Source: Minisyncoccota bacterium
GTDB lineage: Bacteria > Patescibacteriota > Minisyncoccia > Phycocordibacterales > UBA2100
NCBI GenBank assembly: GCA_031291875.1
Contig: JARLIE010000300.1
Span: 1 to 47,551, forward strand
Direction of reading: 5' to 3'
Length of the DNA stretch: 47,551 nt
In this document: positions 8,828-15,530 of the stretch, one piece after another
Layout of the letters: every line of letters starts with the position of its first letter
How positions within the stretch are numbered: position 1 is the stretch's first letter
Position numbers and translations under genes: made by a program
The notes under the pieces: generated by a model
Seen by the model: the letters and a program-made list of their open reading frames with translations, nothing else
Told to the model about the DNA's origin: nothing
Database searches by the model: none

Positions 8828-9640
8828 ATGAGTACTACGACAGCTGGGGTATACCCGTCATTTTTTGATCCAACAACGCTGCTCGGGGCGCTCTTTTTTG
8901 CACTGGTTGTCATCGTGCTCGCATGGCTCGTCGGCAGCGGGCTTAATCTATTGATCCACCGCTCCTTAGATCGAGCCGAAGCGGCGGGCACCGACTCGAC
9001 TTCAATTCGGTTTTTGGGCCAACTCGGGCGCGTGTTCGTCTACATTCTCGGATTTACGCTGTATGCCTATATCGTTCCGCCACTGCACGACTTGGGAACG
9101 GCGTGGCTCGCAAGCGTCGGGCTCTTTTCTGTCGTGATTGGTCTTGCGACGCAAAGCACGCTCAGCAACCTCATTGCCGGAATTTCAGTAATCCTTTACC
9201 GCCCGTTTCGAATAGGGGACAAGATCGAAGTGGCGACGCCGGCAGGACCGGAAATCGGCGCGGTCGAGAGTATCGATTTGGGTTACACCACTTTGCGCGC
9301 ACACGACGGCAGGAGAGTGGTCGTGCCCAACAGCATCGTCGCCTCACAAACCAACATCAATTTTTCCCGCAATTCCGCGCGCATGCTGATTGAGCTCTCC
9401 GTCGCGGTGCAAAGCGGGTCGGATATCGACCAAGCCCGCAAGCTCTTTCTCACTGCGGCGAAGACAGTTCCGAAAATCGCGAAGATCAACGGTTGCTTTA
9501 TCACGACCATGACCAAGGAAGCTACAACGCTCATGCTTTCGGTCATGTGCTTCGATCCAAGCGATGTGGTGGGGATACGATCCGATGTGCTTGAGGAGTT
9601 TAAAAAGCAGCTCGACGGCGTCGGTATCGCACTGGGATAA
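8828..9640 (+). CDS. MscS-family mechanosensitive ion channel
   Basis: A small-conductance mechanosensitive channel of 270 aa that would release solutes on hypo-osmotic shock. Three membrane helices (about 17-40, 62-82, 92-112) are followed by the MscS signature QSTLSNLIAGISVILYRPF, then the beta domain (RIGDKIEV) and an alpha/beta C-terminal domain. The length is typical of the minimal MscS core. It follows the nuclease-like gene by 56 nt; no convincing -10 box was seen close to the ATG. A strong hairpin terminator lies directly after the stop. Confidence 0.93.
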   Translation: MSTTTAGVYPSFFDPTTLLGALFFALVVIVLAWLVGSGLNLLIHRSLDRAEAAGTDSTSIRFLGQLGRVFVYILGFTLYAYIVPPLHDLGTAWLASVGLFSVVIGLATQSTLSNLIAGISVILYRPFRIGDKIEVATPAGPEIGAVESIDLGYTTLRAHDGRRVVVPNSIVASQTNINFSRNSARMLIELSVAVQSGSDIDQARKLFLTAAKTVPKIAKINGCFITTMTKEATTLMLSVMCFDPSDVVGIRSDVLEEFKKQLDGVGIALG

Positions 9641-9645
9641 AAGAG

Positions 9646-9670
9646 TTGGCCCGCATATACTGCGGGCCAA
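9646..9670. terminator. Bidirectional hairpin between mscS-like and secreted protein genes
   Basis: TTGGCCCGC (9646-9654) pairs with GCGGGCCAA (9662-9670) around a 7-nt loop. A-rich and T-rich flanks on both sides fit termination of the two convergent genes. Confidence 0.75.
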
Positions 9671-9681
9671 AAGTAATCGAA

Positions 9682-10113
9682 TTATTGACACCGTGGATAC
9701 AAGCGCTCCAGCGCTCGACCCGAGAGACGGATCATTTTCGGCGTGAGGCCGCCACGCTTCTTGATCCAGGCTTGGATCGGTCTTGGATACGAGCTCATTA
9801 GGAGCTCGGTAGCCCCGGGTGAGGTTACGGGCCTTCCGTCGTTGCCGTAATCCCATGCCGCATGGAAGCCGAGCACTGCGCGCGACGTCACGCAGACACG
9901 TCCTTTTGGAATAAAGGCGGTGACCAGTGTGCAGGCCGAAAGGCACTTTCCATCGATCACGATCTGCTCGCCGCTGTCGCGCAGCATCTCGTACTTACCC
10001 ATGTAGGTGCCGATCCGGCCGCCTCTGTCGTCGGAGATACGGATTTGCATCGCATGGGTTGGCGTTGAAAGGAGCATCGACGAGAACAAAAGCGCGCAAA
10101 AAAATCGAAACAT
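9682..10113 (-). CDS. Secreted ClpP-fold-like protein of alphaproteobacterial type
   Basis: A 143-aa protein with a clean signal peptide (about 1-21, cleavage after STPTHA). The mature part has RISDDRGGRIG, then GKCLSACTLV and AVLGFHAAW. This pattern matches small secreted proteins I know from Rhizobiales, related to the ClpP/crotonase-like periplasmic family in which the Ser of CxSACT sits where a nucleophile would be. The function is unknown. The ATG has a strong Shine-Dalgarno (GGAGGG, 7-nt spacer), unlike the leaderless neighbours. The sequence similarity and the SD suggest acquisition from an alphaproteobacterium. Confidence 0.85.
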   Translation of the reverse strand: MFRFFCALLFSSMLLSTPTHAMQIRISDDRGGRIGTYMGKYEMLRDSGEQIVIDGKCLSACTLVTAFIPKGRVCVTSRAVLGFHAAWDYGNDGRPVTSPGATELLMSSYPRPIQAWIKKRGGLTPKMIRLSGRALERLYPRCQ

Positions 10114-10164
10114 CGAGAGTCCCTCCTATTGTGTTGCATTTACTGCAGCATACCAACCGGCCCC

Positions 10165-10200
10165 AAAAAAAGAAGTCCCGGGCAAGTAGCCACGGGACTT
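10165..10200 (-). terminator. Minus-strand intrinsic terminator
   Basis: AAGTCCCG (10173-10180) pairs with CGGGACTT (10193-10200). Read on the minus strand, the hairpin is followed by C and seven T. It lies upstream of the secreted-protein gene and would end a minus-strand transcript coming from 10.2-10.6 kb, where I see no minus-strand gene. Confidence 0.7.
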
Positions 10201-10300
10201 TGAGTCATGTGCTGAATTCCAGGATAGGGAACTATGAACGAATACCCGGAACTCTCGCTCTAGGGTAACGAATTACCGTGGAGGCGCGATGAAGGAATCG

Positions 10301-10329
10301 TTGACATATAACAATAAACATGTTATCAT
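10301..10329 (+). promoter_or_regulatory. Sigma70-type promoter with palindromic operator
   Basis: TTGACA (10301-10306), a 17-nt spacer and TATCAT (10324-10329) form a full -35/-10 promoter. The inverted repeat ATAACA-N7-TGTTAT (10308-10326) fills the spacer and overlaps the -10, as expected for a repressor site. The gene at 10358 follows. Confidence 0.7.
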
Positions 10330-10357
10330 CCCCGAAGCTCAACTGGAGGATAGTTAC

Positions 10358-10531
10358 ATGAACGAATTTCAAGCCGAAATTCAAGCAAATCAAGCCGGTT
10401 CGCGTGACCATCTCGGTCGCCTCGTGATCGTTGTGCTCTTGCTCATCTGCGGCATATCCGCCGGGATGGTGCTGGTCGCGAACAATACGGATTTCTTCTC
10501 GAGCTCGTCGAGCACCGCCTGCCGCATCTGA
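10358..10531 (+). CDS. Small single-helix membrane protein, SD-led
   Basis: A 57-aa protein: a polar N-terminus (MNEFQAEIQANQ), one hydrophobic helix (LVIVVLLLICGISAGMVLV) and a short Ser-rich tail ending in TACRI. The ATG at 10358 is chosen because GGAGG lies 8 nt upstream. An in-frame ATG at 10289 would start before the promoter. The family is not recognised. The promoter has a canonical -35/-10 with an operator-like palindrome, and an intrinsic terminator follows, so this is a self-contained regulated unit. Confidence 0.65.
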   Translation: MNEFQAEIQANQAGSRDHLGRLVIVVLLLICGISAGMVLVANNTDFFSSSSSTACRI

Positions 10532-10553
10532 TCTTTCTAACCCCCCCCCAAAA

Positions 10554-10579
10554 AAAAGGCCGGAACTCTCCGGCCTTTT
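10554..10579 (+). terminator. Intrinsic terminator of the 57-aa gene
   Basis: GGCCGGA (10558-10564) pairs with TCCGGCC (10569-10575), flanked by A and T runs. A run of nine C precedes it. Confidence 0.85.
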
Positions 10580-10591
10580 ACTTTTGGATTT

Positions 10592-10665
10592 AAAAAAGAA
10601 ACCCGGAAGTGACTCCGGGTGTGCGGCAATGGGTTCTCGGCAGGGGTGAGAACCGTTCCGCAAGT
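10592..10665 (-). ncRNA. Candidate small RNA 2 (minus strand)
   Basis: On the minus strand a TGC-extended TACGAT (10672-10677) is followed, 6-7 nt on, by about 74 nt containing the hairpin GGTTCTC/GAGAACC with a second outer stem (TGCGG/CCGCA). It ends in ACCCGGA/TCCGGGT (10601-10620) plus a T-rich tail. The -10 is weak, so the hairpins may instead terminate transcription from the RNA upstream at 10855. Confidence 0.4.
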
Positions 10666-10735
10666 CACTTCATCGTAGCATAGCGCTGAGCACGGCAGAG
10701 GATACCTTCCGGTAGAAACACGTACGAACACCGGC

Positions 10736-10855
10736 AAAAAACAGATAGGGCTCGTATGAAAGAGACTATCTGCTAAAAGCAGAAATCAATTTCATACGAG
10801 CCAAATCAAGGGAAGATCTCCTCTGCAATCGCCATTGTTTCGGCGATGCAGAGGT
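10736..10855 (-). ncRNA. Candidate small RNA 1 (minus strand)
   Basis: A TATACT box on the minus strand (10862-10867) predicts a start at about 10855. The RNA would begin directly with a hairpin (CCTCTGCA/TGCAGAGG plus TCGCC/GGCGA, 10819-10853). A linker leads to a 13-bp stem (10749-10761 with 10790-10802) that is followed by six T (10736-10741). No start codon lies near the 5' end, so this is not a leaderless mRNA. Length is about 120 nt; I know of no matching family. Confidence 0.6.
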
Positions 10856-10889
10856 ACTGTTAGTATAACTCCCGATATTTGCTCTATGG

Positions 10890-10895
10890 TACAAT
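10890..10895 (+). promoter_or_regulatory. Extended -10 for the gene at 10927
   Basis: TGG TACAAT predicts a start near 10902, giving a 25-nt leader without a strong SD. Confidence 0.5.
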
Positions 10896-10926
10896 TACAC
10901 CATTACCTGTAACCACAATAATCACC

Positions 10927-11145
10927 ATGAAAACGATGACCTGTGCCCAGATGGGAGGACCTTGCGAAGAAAAACTTAGTGGCAACACTCCCGAGGAGTT
11001 GATGGGAAATGCCATGCACCATCTTGAAGCTGCTCACCCGCAAATGGCAGCAGACGTCAAGGCGACTCCAGCAGATGCTCCTATGATGGTGGAGTGGAAC
11101 AAGAAGTTTATGGAGGATTGGGGGAACACGCCGGATTCTGAATAA
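10927..11145 (+). CDS. Small DUF1059-like protein
   Basis: A 72-aa soluble protein starting MKTMTCAQMGGPCEEK. The region NTPEELMGNAMHHLEAAHP follows. The MTC-x-GG-xC start and the EE-x-H pattern resemble DUF1059-type small proteins, whose role is unknown. The ATG at 10927 fits the family N-terminus; an upstream in-frame ATG at 10879 would add 16 residues and lies before the -10 box at 10890. It is followed closely by the membrane protein at 11181, with which it may share a transcript. Confidence 0.75.
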   Translation: MKTMTCAQMGGPCEEKLSGNTPEELMGNAMHHLEAAHPQMAADVKATPADAPMMVEWNKKFMEDWGNTPDSE

Positions 11146-11180
11146 GAATCGGTTTCTCATTAGAAATACAATCGGTGTTT

Positions 11181-11489
11181 ATGGTTTGGTACCTGTACGT
11201 TGCGGGATTTTTCGCAGGAGCTTTTTTGGCTAATGCGGTCCCGCATTTCGTGCAGGGAGTTGCCGGAAACAAATTTCCGACACCGTTTGCAAAACCACCC
11301 GGGAGAGGGCTGTCGTCTCCGATGCTCAATGTGCTCTGGGCGCTCTTGAATATTGTGATCGGTTACCTGTTTCTGAGGATAGGACAAGTGAGTGCCGACA
11401 CTACACTCTCGCTCGTTGTCTTTTTTGTTGGCGCCTCGGTGATTAGCATTTTCTCGAGCATGAATTTTCAGAAGAAGGACAGAGAATAG
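11181..11489 (+). CDS. Small integral membrane protein
   Basis: A 102-aa protein with about three membrane helices (4-24, 50-67, 75-93). Between the first and second it carries the conserved-looking stretch NAVPHFVQGVAGNKFPTPF and then PPGRGLSSP. I recall this pattern from small uncharacterised membrane proteins of several phyla, but no function is known to me. An alternative GTG start two codons earlier (11175) cannot be excluded. Confidence 0.75.
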   Translation: MVWYLYVAGFFAGAFLANAVPHFVQGVAGNKFPTPFAKPPGRGLSSPMLNVLWALLNIVIGYLFLRIGQVSADTTLSLVVFFVGASVISIFSSMNFQKKDRE

Positions 11490-11527
11490 TCGACCCGAAA
11501 GTCGCATTTCGCGACACAATTTTATTA

Positions 11528-11555
11528 TTGACAAGATACGATTTTCGTATATTCT
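11528..11555 (+). promoter_or_regulatory. Sigma70-type promoter with palindromic operator (second case)
   Basis: TTGACA (11528-11533), a 16-nt spacer and TATTCT (11550-11555). The spacer contains the palindrome ATACGA-TTT-TCGTAT (11536-11550), again touching the -10. The architecture is the same as at 10301 but the operator sequence differs. Confidence 0.6.
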
Positions 11556-11587
11556 CTTTTTTGCATCAACCAAAAAAGGAGGTTTCG

Positions 11588-11620
11588 ATGCACAAGCCCA
11601 ACTGGAGTGAAGCCCCGTGA
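11588..11620 (+). CDS. Ten-codon leader peptide candidate
   Basis: ATG to TGA encodes MHKPNWSEAP. AGGAGG lies 5 nt upstream of the ATG, and the regulated promoter at 11528 is 33 nt upstream. Its last bases (GTGA) contain the start of the next small ORF, an arrangement typical of translational coupling. Confidence 0.4.
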   Translation: MHKPNWSEAP

Positions 11621-11745
11621 CGGCGAGTTCCAAGCTCTTTAATTTGATCGGCATGACCCTGAAGTCGACCCTCGATGCCGCCGCCAATATCGGCGCTGAC
11701 ACCGGCACCGGCCAGGTCGCGAGCATGGCCGCCATCGATCATTGA
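11617..11745 (+). CDS. 42-aa small protein coupled to the leader ORF
   Basis: It starts at a GTG overlapping the stop of the ten-codon ORF. It encodes 42 aa (MTASSKLFNL then GMTLKSTLDAAANIG and GQVASMAAIDH), an amphipathic, Ala-rich peptide with no cysteine and no clear membrane helix. GC content is higher than in the neighbours. The family is not recognised; it could be a regulatory or secreted peptide. The call rests on the strong SD, the coupling, the promoter with operator and the strong terminator at 11838. Confidence 0.4.
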   Translation: MTASSKLFNLIGMTLKSTLDAAANIGADTGTGQVASMAAIDH

Positions 11746-11837
11746 TCGGGCGCGCGCCGGCTCGATGTTTGCCTGTAGGCGAACTAACCTCTCTGAGGAA
11801 TTAGATTTGCCCGCTGAACCCAGGTGAACATCACATT

Positions 11838-11876
11838 GGCCCCACTTAGCTTGCTAAGTGGGGCCTCCATCTTTTT
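11838..11876 (+). terminator. Strong intrinsic terminator
   Basis: A 13-bp perfect stem (11838-11850 with 11853-11865, loop TT) is followed by TCCATCTTTTT. The 90 nt between the 42-aa ORF and this hairpin hold no gene I can support. Confidence 0.9.
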
Positions 11877-11890
11877 AAAACGCACCAACC

Positions 11891-12109
11891 TTATTGGCCT
11901 TGGGCAGGATATTCCTTTGCCAGCCATTGCGCGAACTGAAGTGCCTGTGTTATCGAGCTTGAGGCATCCGGCGACGAGGAGGTCGCTTGATTTACTGGTG
12001 AAGAAACATTCGAGCTTGAGCTCAAGTGCAGGAAGAGTATGGCTAGAATGAGAATCACGCCGACGATCAATGCCACAAGTCCTAGGGAAACCTTTTTCTC
12101 AGGGTACAT
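11891..12109 (-). CDS. Single-helix anchored small protein
   Basis: A 72-aa protein: MYPEKKVSLG, one membrane helix (LVALIVGVILILAILFL), then a Ser/Asn-rich spacer and a short helical end (ITQALQFAQWLAKEY). No family is known to me. The ATG at 12109 is chosen because TATACT lies exactly 6 nt upstream (12116-12121 on the minus strand), making a leaderless transcript. Longer open frames upstream would cross this promoter. Confidence 0.7.
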   Translation of the reverse strand: MYPEKKVSLGLVALIVGVILILAILFLHLSSSSNVSSPVNQATSSSPDASSSITQALQFAQWLAKEYPAQGQ

Positions 12110-12325
12110 GCCTAAAGTATATAACCCAAAGCATTGCTCCTGGGACCCATTTCGAGAATAGAGTAGTGTAAGTGAACAAAGCGTGTCATAAAACAATCCA
12201 TCTCTAATTTTGTCAAATAAGGTGCTATACTGTGCAGGTCGCAAGAGTATCTCATCAAAGCGTGCATTAGACTCGTTTATATCCATGAGTCGACCGCGGA
12301 AACTATCCGCAGTGGAAAGTATCTA

Positions 12326-12404
12326 GACGTACGCTTAGGAAACAGAGTTTGCTTCGGAGGGGTCATAACGGCTCCGAATGTGTAACGCCTAAACGTCGTA
12401 CTTT
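12326..12404 (+). other. Structured intergenic segment
   Basis: Nested complementary segments: GTACG (12329-12333) with CGTAC (12397-12401), TTAGG (12335-12339) with CCTAA (12388-12392), and an inner 7-bp hairpin TTCGGAG (12353-12359) with CTCCGAA (12372-12378). Strand and role are unknown. It lies 75-150 nt upstream of the TTG-started surface protein and could be its leader. A further hairpin GCGCAG/CTGCGC follows near 12430. Confidence 0.4.
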
Positions 12405-12478
12405 AAAAAATCATCCGAAATGTTTGCGCAGTTGCTACTGCGCAGCAGGACTATTTACTTTCTAATCAAAACATTACC

Positions 12479-13570
12479 TTGAAAACAACTACTATATTCG
12501 CCGTCGTTATCGTGGTCGTCATCGCAATTGCCGGCTGGTTCTACTACGCCAATCAGGGCGTTGTCTCAACCGCAAGTACCACGGCGACTTCTACTGCCGG
12601 TACGACCGGAACTTCTGGAGATACCGGCCAAACCCAAACACAACCGAGCGCACCGACCGTTGTTACGGATTCTACGGTCGCCCCTACAAATTCAACTGCC
12701 GTTGTTACCGGCACGGTGACCCCGAACGGTACGCAGACAGCGTACTGGTACGAATTCGGAACAACATCGAATCTCGGCAGCAAAACATCGGTGGAATCAA
12801 TCGGTTCTGGTTGGAGCCCGATCCCGTCACCGGGGTACATTACGGGGCTTGCCACTAATACGCAGTACTACTACCGCCTCGATGCCGAAAATCAATACGG
12901 CTCTATAAACGGCACAACCTACAGCTTTAGTACCAACAACACGCCGGCAGTACACGGCAGCGTTCCGACGGTAAGCAGCAATGTCGCCGAAAACGTCAAC
13001 GCTACCGGTGCAACCCTCACGGCGAGCATCAATCCTCGTTCGTCACAGACGACCTACTGGTTCGAATACGGGACGGACACCACCTTCGGACAGGTGAGTG
13101 GCTTCCAATCGGCCGGTAATTCAGCTACTGCGGTCGCTGGTTCCGCGACGATCTCGGGACTCAACTCGCACACAACCTACTACTTCCGTGTCGACGCTCA
13201 GAACCAATATGGAACGGTAAACGGCACGACACAGAGCTTTATGACTACCGGCCCTGCCGCTTCGGCAGCACCGGTCGTCACGACGCAGCTCGCAAGCGCT
13301 GTCGGAACAACCACCGCGACACTCAATGGCACGGTGAATCCTAGCGGCACGCAAACCACCTATTGGTTTGAGTACAGCACCGACTCGCTCTTGGGCTCAG
13401 TGCTTACGCATTCGACGGCGCGACAATCTACGGGTTCGACGCCGACTACCGCTTCGGCGCAAGCGCAAATCTCGTCGCTTCAGCCGAGCACTAAGTACTA
13501 CTATGTAGTCGTAGCGCAAAACTCAGCGGGAGTGGTGCGCGGCGATAAACAAACCTTCACAACTAAATAA
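12479..13570 (+). CDS. Anchored surface protein with three fibronectin-III-like repeats
   Basis: A protein of 363 aa. An N-terminal membrane helix (5-24) and a Thr/Ser/Gly linker are followed by three repeats of about 90-95 residues, each with the pattern YW(F/Y)E(Y/F)GT, an internal hinge and YYYR(L/V)DA(E/Q)NQYG. The last repeat ends in FTTK. The module looks like an FN3-type beta-sandwich, probably displayed outside the cell for adhesion. The start is a TTG (MKTTTIFAVV): it gives an ideal signal anchor and no ATG is available nearby. The next gene follows after 4 nt. Confidence 0.8.
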   Translation: MKTTTIFAVVIVVVIAIAGWFYYANQGVVSTASTTATSTAGTTGTSGDTGQTQTQPSAPTVVTDSTVAPTNSTAVVTGTVTPNGTQTAYWYEFGTTSNLGSKTSVESIGSGWSPIPSPGYITGLATNTQYYYRLDAENQYGSINGTTYSFSTNNTPAVHGSVPTVSSNVAENVNATGATLTASINPRSSQTTYWFEYGTDTTFGQVSGFQSAGNSATAVAGSATISGLNSHTTYYFRVDAQNQYGTVNGTTQSFMTTGPAASAAPVVTTQLASAVGTTTATLNGTVNPSGTQTTYWFEYSTDSLLGSVLTHSTARQSTGSTPTTASAQAQISSLQPSTKYYYVVVAQNSAGVVRGDKQTFTTK

Positions 13571-13574
13571 TCAT

Positions 13575-13817
13575 ATGGGTATCATTCTCTGGATAATATT
13601 TGGCGGCCTCGTAGGCTGGATCGCTTCGATGATCATGGACAGTAAGGAGGGATTGCTCTGGAACATCATCATCGGGATTGTCGGCTCGGTTATCGGTGGA
13701 TTCATCATGAGCCTCCTCGGCGTAGGAGGCGTAGACGGCTTCAACCTCTACAGCTTCGTCGTCGCGCTCATCGGTGCCTGTATCCTGATCTGGGGCGTAC
13801 GCGTCATCAGACGGTAA
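13575..13817 (+). CDS. GlsB/YeaQ/YmgE-family membrane protein
   Basis: An 80-aa protein with three hydrophobic segments and the family signature: MGIILWIIFGGLVGWIAS, then GLLWNIIIGIVGSVIGG and an Arg-rich end (GVRVIRR). This small family (transglycosylase-associated) is linked to stress responses, with no defined biochemical activity. It begins 4 nt after the FN3-repeat protein and shares its transcript, ended by the terminator at 13858. Confidence 0.9.
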   Translation: MGIILWIIFGGLVGWIASMIMDSKEGLLWNIIIGIVGSVIGGFIMSLLGVGGVDGFNLYSFVVALIGACILIWGVRVIRR

Positions 13818-13857
13818 ACGGCTCGCAGCAGGTGCATAGAGCACTCACGTTGTGTAA

Positions 13858-13889
13858 GAAAACGCCCTCGCTTGAGGGTGTTTTCTTTT
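13858..13889 (+). terminator. Intrinsic terminator after the GlsB-like gene
   Basis: A 12-bp stem (13858-13869 with 13874-13885, one G:T pair, loop GCTT) is followed by TTTT. Confidence 0.85.
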
Positions 13890-14047
13890 ACAAGAGCGTT
13901 GCATCCTTGTCAGATCGGTACAGATCCGTCCGTATGGGGAAGTGCTATGATTGATGCACGCAGGTGCTGAAAGAAAGATGAAGCTGTCGCGTACTACTCG
14001 CGCATAGACTAATTATTTATAGCGGTAAAGAAAAACATCATCGGTAT

Positions 14048-14545
14048 ATGAATAAGAAAGGAATCGTTGTGGTAATTATCGGCATTATTGTGTTGGTCGG
14101 GATCGCTTCGCTGCTTTTGAGTAGCTTTGGCTCGACCTCGAGCACGTCGGCAACTACCTCGACCCAGACTCAAACCCAGACACAGGCGAGCACGACAGCG
14201 TCAGTGTCTTCAAGCACCGTGCCGCTGATGAGCAGCACAGGAGTTTTGTTCACGCAATACAAAAATTACAGTAAGGCGCACGAAATCTTCCCGACGCTCG
14301 CATCCGACACGAAAAAGGCGATGGGCGCCTTTGGCTACACGCAGACCGACCTCGGCAACAACACCTACAAGATCACGCTAACTAACAAAGCGGAAAATTA
14401 TTCCGGACAAAGCGTTATCGTAACGGCTGGTCAGTCCGTATACTTCATCGAGCCGGCGACGGGCGATGATAGCGCAACAGAAGACTCGATCACCACTGAC
14501 GACTCGTTGGTCGCCGTAGATGCACAGGGGTACATGCTCCAATAG
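14048..14545 (+). CDS. Membrane-anchored extracytoplasmic protein, unknown
   Basis: A 165-aa protein: one N-terminal helix (5-25), a Ser/Thr/Gln linker (about 28-60) and a globular domain with YKNYSKAHEIFPTLASDTKK and YKITLTNKAENYSG. It ends in an acidic stretch (TGDDSATEDSITTDDS) and AVDAQGYML. The family is not recognised. The layout (signal anchor, low-complexity stalk, small domain) is shared with the genes at 12479 and 43200. The following DoxX-like gene begins 2 nt after the stop. Confidence 0.75.
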   Translation: MNKKGIVVVIIGIIVLVGIASLLLSSFGSTSSTSATTSTQTQTQTQASTTASVSSSTVPLMSSTGVLFTQYKNYSKAHEIFPTLASDTKKAMGAFGYTQTDLGNNTYKITLTNKAENYSGQSVIVTAGQSVYFIEPATGDDSATEDSITTDDSLVAVDAQGYMLQ

Positions 14546-14547
14546 TC

Positions 14548-14919
14548 ATGCAAACTGCTTTGCGCATCGTCACCAACCCAGAAAACATATTGAGCTACGC
14601 GCTCGGGTTTGTCGTTTCCTGGTTTGGGTTGAATGAGATTTTTTGGCCGCAAGAATGGGTGACGTTCGCGCCGCCGTTTCTCGGGGACGGAACGCTTGCC
14701 GTAAGTCTCGTGGTGCTCCACGGTATCGTGCTCGCGAGCTGCGCGCTCCTACTTTTCACCGACACCTATCGTCGCTATGCGGCCGCACTTCTTGCGCTCG
14801 TCTTCTTGGAGGTCATTGTCGATCTCACGACCCAAACCGGGCTTTCTGATATCGCGGTGCGGGATGTCGGACTGTGCGGGATGTCGACCGGCTTAGCGTT
14901 CCTCTCCTCCTCGCGCTAG
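14548..14919 (+). CDS. DoxX-like four-helix membrane protein
   Basis: A 123-aa protein with four predicted membrane helices and a first loop containing WFGLNEIFWPQEW. Size and topology resemble DoxX/DoxD-like proteins, a heterogeneous family with no confirmed activity here. It lies 2 nt after the anchored protein and 21 nt before the PAP2 phosphatase gene, so the three probably form one operon. Confidence 0.65.
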   Translation: MQTALRIVTNPENILSYALGFVVSWFGLNEIFWPQEWVTFAPPFLGDGTLAVSLVVLHGIVLASCALLLFTDTYRRYAAALLALVFLEVIVDLTTQTGLSDIAVRDVGLCGMSTGLAFLSSSR

Positions 14920-14940
14920 ATCAGCGCGCTGCGTGTCTCT

Positions 14941-15492
14941 ATGTACTCGCTCGATCTTGATGTTTTTTATGCGCTTCATAGTCTAGCCGGCCAAAGCGGA
15001 TGGCTCGACGCGCTTATCGTCTTTTTTGGCGAATACGTTTTGTATATCCTCCTTGCACTTCTTGCCTACCTCATTCTTCGAGCCGCCTTTATGGGAGACA
15101 TGAAAAAGGCATACGCATATTGCGGCTCGGCGTTCGGAGCGCTGCTCGCGCGTTTTGGTGTCGAGCCGTTCATTCATCTCTTCTATCAGCGCGAACGACC
15201 GTTTCTTGCGCTGCATGTATCCCACCTTCTGACCGATACAACGTATTCGTTTCCGTCAGGACACACGATATTTCTCTTCGCGCTCGCGACCGGTATGTAC
15301 TTCGTGCATAAGCCGCTCGGCTACCTTTTCTTTGCAGCAGGGCTTTTGGTGGGTCTGGCTCGGGTGATTTCCGGCGTGCACTATCCAACTGATATTCTCG
15401 GCGGGATCGTGCTCGGCACATGTACCGGTGCGCTCTTTTTTGTGCTTTGGCAAAGCGTTGGGAGAAGGTTCAATCTCGCGCTCTCAAAATAG
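14941..15492 (+). CDS. PAP2-family membrane phosphatase
   Basis: A 183-aa integral membrane protein with the PAP2 signature motifs: RERP (motif 1), SFPSGH (motif 2) and RVISGVHYPTDILGG (motif 3). The Lys that usually starts motif 1 appears to be His. The most likely substrate is undecaprenyl pyrophosphate (BcrC-like lipid recycling), but a phosphatidylglycerophosphate or another lipid phosphate is possible. It is the last gene of the 14048-15492 cluster. Confidence 0.87.
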   Translation: MYSLDLDVFYALHSLAGQSGWLDALIVFFGEYVLYILLALLAYLILRAAFMGDMKKAYAYCGSAFGALLARFGVEPFIHLFYQRERPFLALHVSHLLTDTTYSFPSGHTIFLFALATGMYFVHKPLGYLFFAAGLLVGLARVISGVHYPTDILGGIVLGTCTGALFFVLWQSVGRRFNLALSK

Positions 15493-15530
15493 CTTCCATA
15501 GAGCGAGCAAGTAGGATACAGTCCTCTCGT

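Noticed and set aside
9344-9946. 200-aa minus-strand frame
   Set aside because: It crosses the terminator at 9646-9670 and is antisense or frame-shifted to the MscS and secreted-protein genes.
10786-10800. 15-nt sequence shared exactly with 44561-44575
   Set aside because: By rough count about two exact 15-mers are expected by chance in a window of this length on both strands, so no link is claimed.
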